A stretch of DNA of 6,801 bases, from the NCBI GenBank assembly GCA_018712905.1, contig DVGD01000020.1:1-6801 (forward strand), given 5' to 3'. The notes below the pieces were generated by a model. That model was not told the origin of the DNA. It saw only the letters and a program-made list of their open reading frames with translations, and made no database searches. The stretch is from Candidatus Avoscillospira stercoripullorum (GTDB lineage: Bacteria; Bacillota; Clostridia; Oscillospirales; Oscillospiraceae). The translations under genes were made by a program, and so were the position numbers. Positions 4,677 through 6,801 of the stretch are shown here, one piece after another (position 1 is the stretch's first letter; the number at the start of each line of letters is the position of its first letter).

Positions 4677-5252
4677 ATGGAGCTTTTGAAAAAGCGCATC
4701 ATGGAAGAGGGGAAGATCCTTCCCGGCAACATTGTGAAGGTGGATGGCTTCCTCAACCATCGTGTGGATACGGAGCTGATGGAGCAAATCGCGGAGGAAT
4801 TCAAAAAACGCTTTGATACCAGCAAGGTCACCTTGGTACTCACGGCGGAGGCCAGCGGCATTGCTCTGGCTACCATCTGTGCGCGGGCAATGGGCGTTCC
4901 CATGGTGTTTGCGAAGAAGGCCAAGAGCGATAACATCGAAGGCGGCCTCTATCAGAGCGATATTTTTTCCTATACATATAAAAAGAAGGTCACGCTGCTG
5001 GTCTCCAAGGACTGGATCAGCGCCGACGATAAGGTGCTCATCGTGGATGACTTCATGGCCAACGGCGAGGCCATGCGCGGCCTGTGCGACATCGTCAAGG
5101 AGGCCGGCGCGGAGCTGGTGGGCATTGGCATCGCCGTGGAGAAGGGCTTCCAGCACGGCGGCGACCGCATCCGGGAAGCGGGTATCAATATCCAGTCCCT
5201 GGCCATCATCGACAGCGCTGATGAGAACGGCTTCGTCTTCCGCGAGGATTGA
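4677..5252 (+). CDS. xpt: Xanthine phosphoribosyltransferase
   Basis: Xpt transfers the phosphoribosyl group of PRPP to xanthine, giving XMP, in cytoplasmic purine salvage. The product has 191 residues, close to B. subtilis Xpt (194). It shows the type I phosphoribosyltransferase layout: an N-terminal hood (MELLKKRIMEEGKILPGNIV, 1-20), TAEASGIALA at 56-65, the flexible-loop region around 92-103, and the PRPP-binding motif VLIVDDFMANGEA at 120-132 with its two adjacent aspartates. The Xpt-type EKGFQHGGDRIR stretch lies at 155-166. ATG 4677 is preferred because AAAGGCGGAG lies just upstream; an in-frame TTG at 4659 would place that ribosome binding site inside the gene. Its stop codon overlaps the guaA start by one base. 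GuaA consumes XMP, so the pair makes GMP from salvaged xanthine. Many Firmicutes control xpt with a guanine riboswitch; none is seen here. Confidence 0.97.
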   Translation: MELLKKRIMEEGKILPGNIVKVDGFLNHRVDTELMEQIAEEFKKRFDTSKVTLVLTAEASGIALATICARAMGVPMVFAKKAKSDNIEGGLYQSDIFSYTYKKKVTLLVSKDWISADDKVLIVDDFMANGEAMRGLCDIVKEAGAELVGIGIAVEKGFQHGGDRIREAGINIQSLAIIDSADENGFVFRED

Positions 5253-6793
5253 TGGCCATGGAAATGATTGTTGTTCTCGACTTTGGCGGGCAGTATAACC
5301 AGCTCATTGCCCGCCGGGTGCGGGAGTGCCATGTGTACTGCGAGATCAAGCCCTATACCACGCCCCTCGCCGAATTGATGAAGCTCCATCCCAAGGGATT
5401 CATCTTCACCGGTGGTCCCGGCAGCGTCTATGAGCCCGACTCTCCCCAGGTGGATCCCGCGATTTTCACCCTGGGTCTGCCCATCCTGGGTATCTGCTAC
5501 GGCTGCCAGCTGATGGCGCAGAATCTGGGCGGCAGCGTGGTGCCCGCCCAGGACGATACCGCCCGGGAGTACGGAAAAACCCACACGTATTTTGACACCA
5601 ACTGTAAGCTCTTCCATGGCCTTCCCGCCGAGGGCATCACCTGGATGAGCCATGGCGACTATATGGCCAAGGTGCCCGAGGGCTTTGCTCTGACGGCGCA
5701 CACCGACCACTGCCCCAACGGCGCCATTGCCGACGAGGCGCGGGGCTTCTACGGCGTGCAGTACCATCCCGAGGTGGGTCACACCGAGTACGGCACCGAC
5801 ATGATCCGCAACTTCCTCTATGAGGTCTGCGGCTGCACCGGCAGCTGGACCATGGGCAACTACATGCGTCAGGCCATTTCCGATCTGCGGGAAAAGATCG
5901 GCGACGGCAAAGTGCTTCTGGCGCTCTCCGGCGGCGTGGACAGCTCCGTGGCTGCGGCGCTTTTGGCCGAGGCTGTGGGCGAGCAGCTCACGTGCGTGTT
6001 TGTGGATCACGGCCTCATGCGCAAGAATGAGGGCGACGAGGTGGAGCAGGCCTTCGCCAAGTGGAAGTTCAAGTTCATCCGCGTCAACGCCGAGACCCGG
6101 TTTTTAATCAAGCTGGCCGGCGTTTCTGAGCCCGAGCGCAAGCGCAAGATCATCGGCGAGGAGTTCATCCGCGTCTTCGAGGAAGAGGCCAAGAAGATCG
6201 GCGCCGTGGACTTTTTGGCGCAGGGTACCATCTATCCCGATGTGGTGGAATCGGGCAGCGGCGAAGCGGCGGTCATCAAGAGCCACCACAATGTGGGCGG
6301 CCTGCCCGACTATGTGGACTTTAAGGAGATCGTGGAGCCCCTGCGGCAGCTCTTCAAGGACGAGGTGCGGGAGCTTGGCCGGGAGCTGGGGCTTCCCGAA
6401 TACCTGGTCATGCGTCAGCCCTTCCCGGGACCTGGCCTGGCCATCCGCGTCATCGGCGATCTCACCAAGGAAAAGCTGGACATGCTCCGGGATGCCGACG
6501 CCATCTTCCGCGAGGAGATCGCGAACGCCGGTCTCGAGGGCGCCATGAACCAGTATTTTGCGGCGTTGACCAACATGCGCTCCGTGGGCGTCATGGGCGA
6601 CGGCCGGACGTACGACTATGCCATTGCATTGAGAAGCGTCACCACCAGCGACTTCATGACCGCCGACTGGACGCGAATCCCCTATGAAGTCCTGGACAAG
6701 GTCTCCACGAGAATCGTCAACGAGGTCGCCCACGTCAACCGCGTCCTCTACGACATCACCAGTAAGCCCCCGGCGACCATAGAATACGAATAA
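5252..6793 (+). CDS. guaA: GMP synthase (glutamine-hydrolysing)
   Basis: GuaA converts XMP to GMP using ATP and ammonia released from glutamine. The 513-residue protein has normal length. The class I glutamine amidotransferase domain (about 5-195) carries the nucleophile Cys82 in GICYG and the His172/Glu174 pair in YHPEV. The ATP-pyrophosphatase domain follows, with the P-loop-like SGGVDSS at 226-232. The C-terminal dimerisation and XMP-binding domain runs from about 390 (PFPGPGLAIRV) to the end, KPPATIEYE; most relatives end in EWE, so the tyrosine is a mild variant. The start at 5252 overlaps the xpt stop (TGATG), which suggests translational coupling. ATG 5258 is an alternative with better spacing (nine bases) to GAGGA at 5244-5248, giving 511 residues; alignment of the N-terminus with relatives slightly favours 5252. 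All catalytic residues I can check are present. Confidence 0.98.
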   Translation: MAMEMIVVLDFGGQYNQLIARRVRECHVYCEIKPYTTPLAELMKLHPKGFIFTGGPGSVYEPDSPQVDPAIFTLGLPILGICYGCQLMAQNLGGSVVPAQDDTAREYGKTHTYFDTNCKLFHGLPAEGITWMSHGDYMAKVPEGFALTAHTDHCPNGAIADEARGFYGVQYHPEVGHTEYGTDMIRNFLYEVCGCTGSWTMGNYMRQAISDLREKIGDGKVLLALSGGVDSSVAAALLAEAVGEQLTCVFVDHGLMRKNEGDEVEQAFAKWKFKFIRVNAETRFLIKLAGVSEPERKRKIIGEEFIRVFEEEAKKIGAVDFLAQGTIYPDVVESGSGEAAVIKSHHNVGGLPDYVDFKEIVEPLRQLFKDEVRELGRELGLPEYLVMRQPFPGPGLAIRVIGDLTKEKLDMLRDADAIFREEIANAGLEGAMNQYFAALTNMRSVGVMGDGRTYDYAIALRSVTTSDFMTADWTRIPYEVLDKVSTRIVNEVAHVNRVLYDITSKPPATIEYE

Positions 6794-6801
6794 TCCCACC
6801 G

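Noticed and set aside
4970..6010. A 346-codon open frame on the minus strand.
   Set aside because: It is opposite xpt and guaA, both with complete catalytic motifs; a GC-rich third position keeps the antisense frame open.
6104..6799. A 231-codon open frame on the minus strand.
   Set aside because: It is antisense to the C-terminal half of guaA and has no recognisable domain.

Overview
The window looks like chromosomal DNA from a moderately GC-rich member of the Clostridia, probably of the Oscillospiraceae type. This rests on the protein flavour (a GuaA beginning with a DFGGQYNQLIARRV-type segment, a four-cysteine L31, an Xpt next to GuaA), strong GGAGG-type ribosome binding sites and sigma-A-like promoters. 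The genus is inference.

Left part (1-1839, all minus strand): the 5' 380 codons of the ribosome-associated GTPase gene hflX, cut by the window edge; a strong intrinsic terminator; rpmE (ribosomal protein L31) with a good extended -10 promoter and a leader of about 100 nt; and a small two-helix membrane protein of unknown function.

Middle part (about 1840-3363): an AT-richer accessory or decayed stretch with no confidently intact gene. It holds an orphan minus-strand reading frame with no good start, a GC-rich hairpin, a broken plus-strand reading frame, a promoter-like site followed at once by a terminator-like hairpin, and a 166-bp element that is one long imperfect inverted repeat (3180-3345). 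The element ends only six bases before the Shine-Dalgarno sequence of the next gene.

Right part (3364-6793, all plus strand): a LURP-one-related (YxjI-like) protein and a DUF554 membrane protein that probably share a transcript, then a promoter and the purine pair xpt-guaA. Xpt converts xanthine to XMP and GuaA aminates XMP to GMP, so the overlapping pair forms a complete two-step route from salvaged xanthine to GMP. No convincing purine riboswitch precedes it.

I found no CRISPR array, tRNA, rRNA, transposase or recognisable defence system. The least-explained objects are the palindromic element and the small reading frames between 1593 and 3180.
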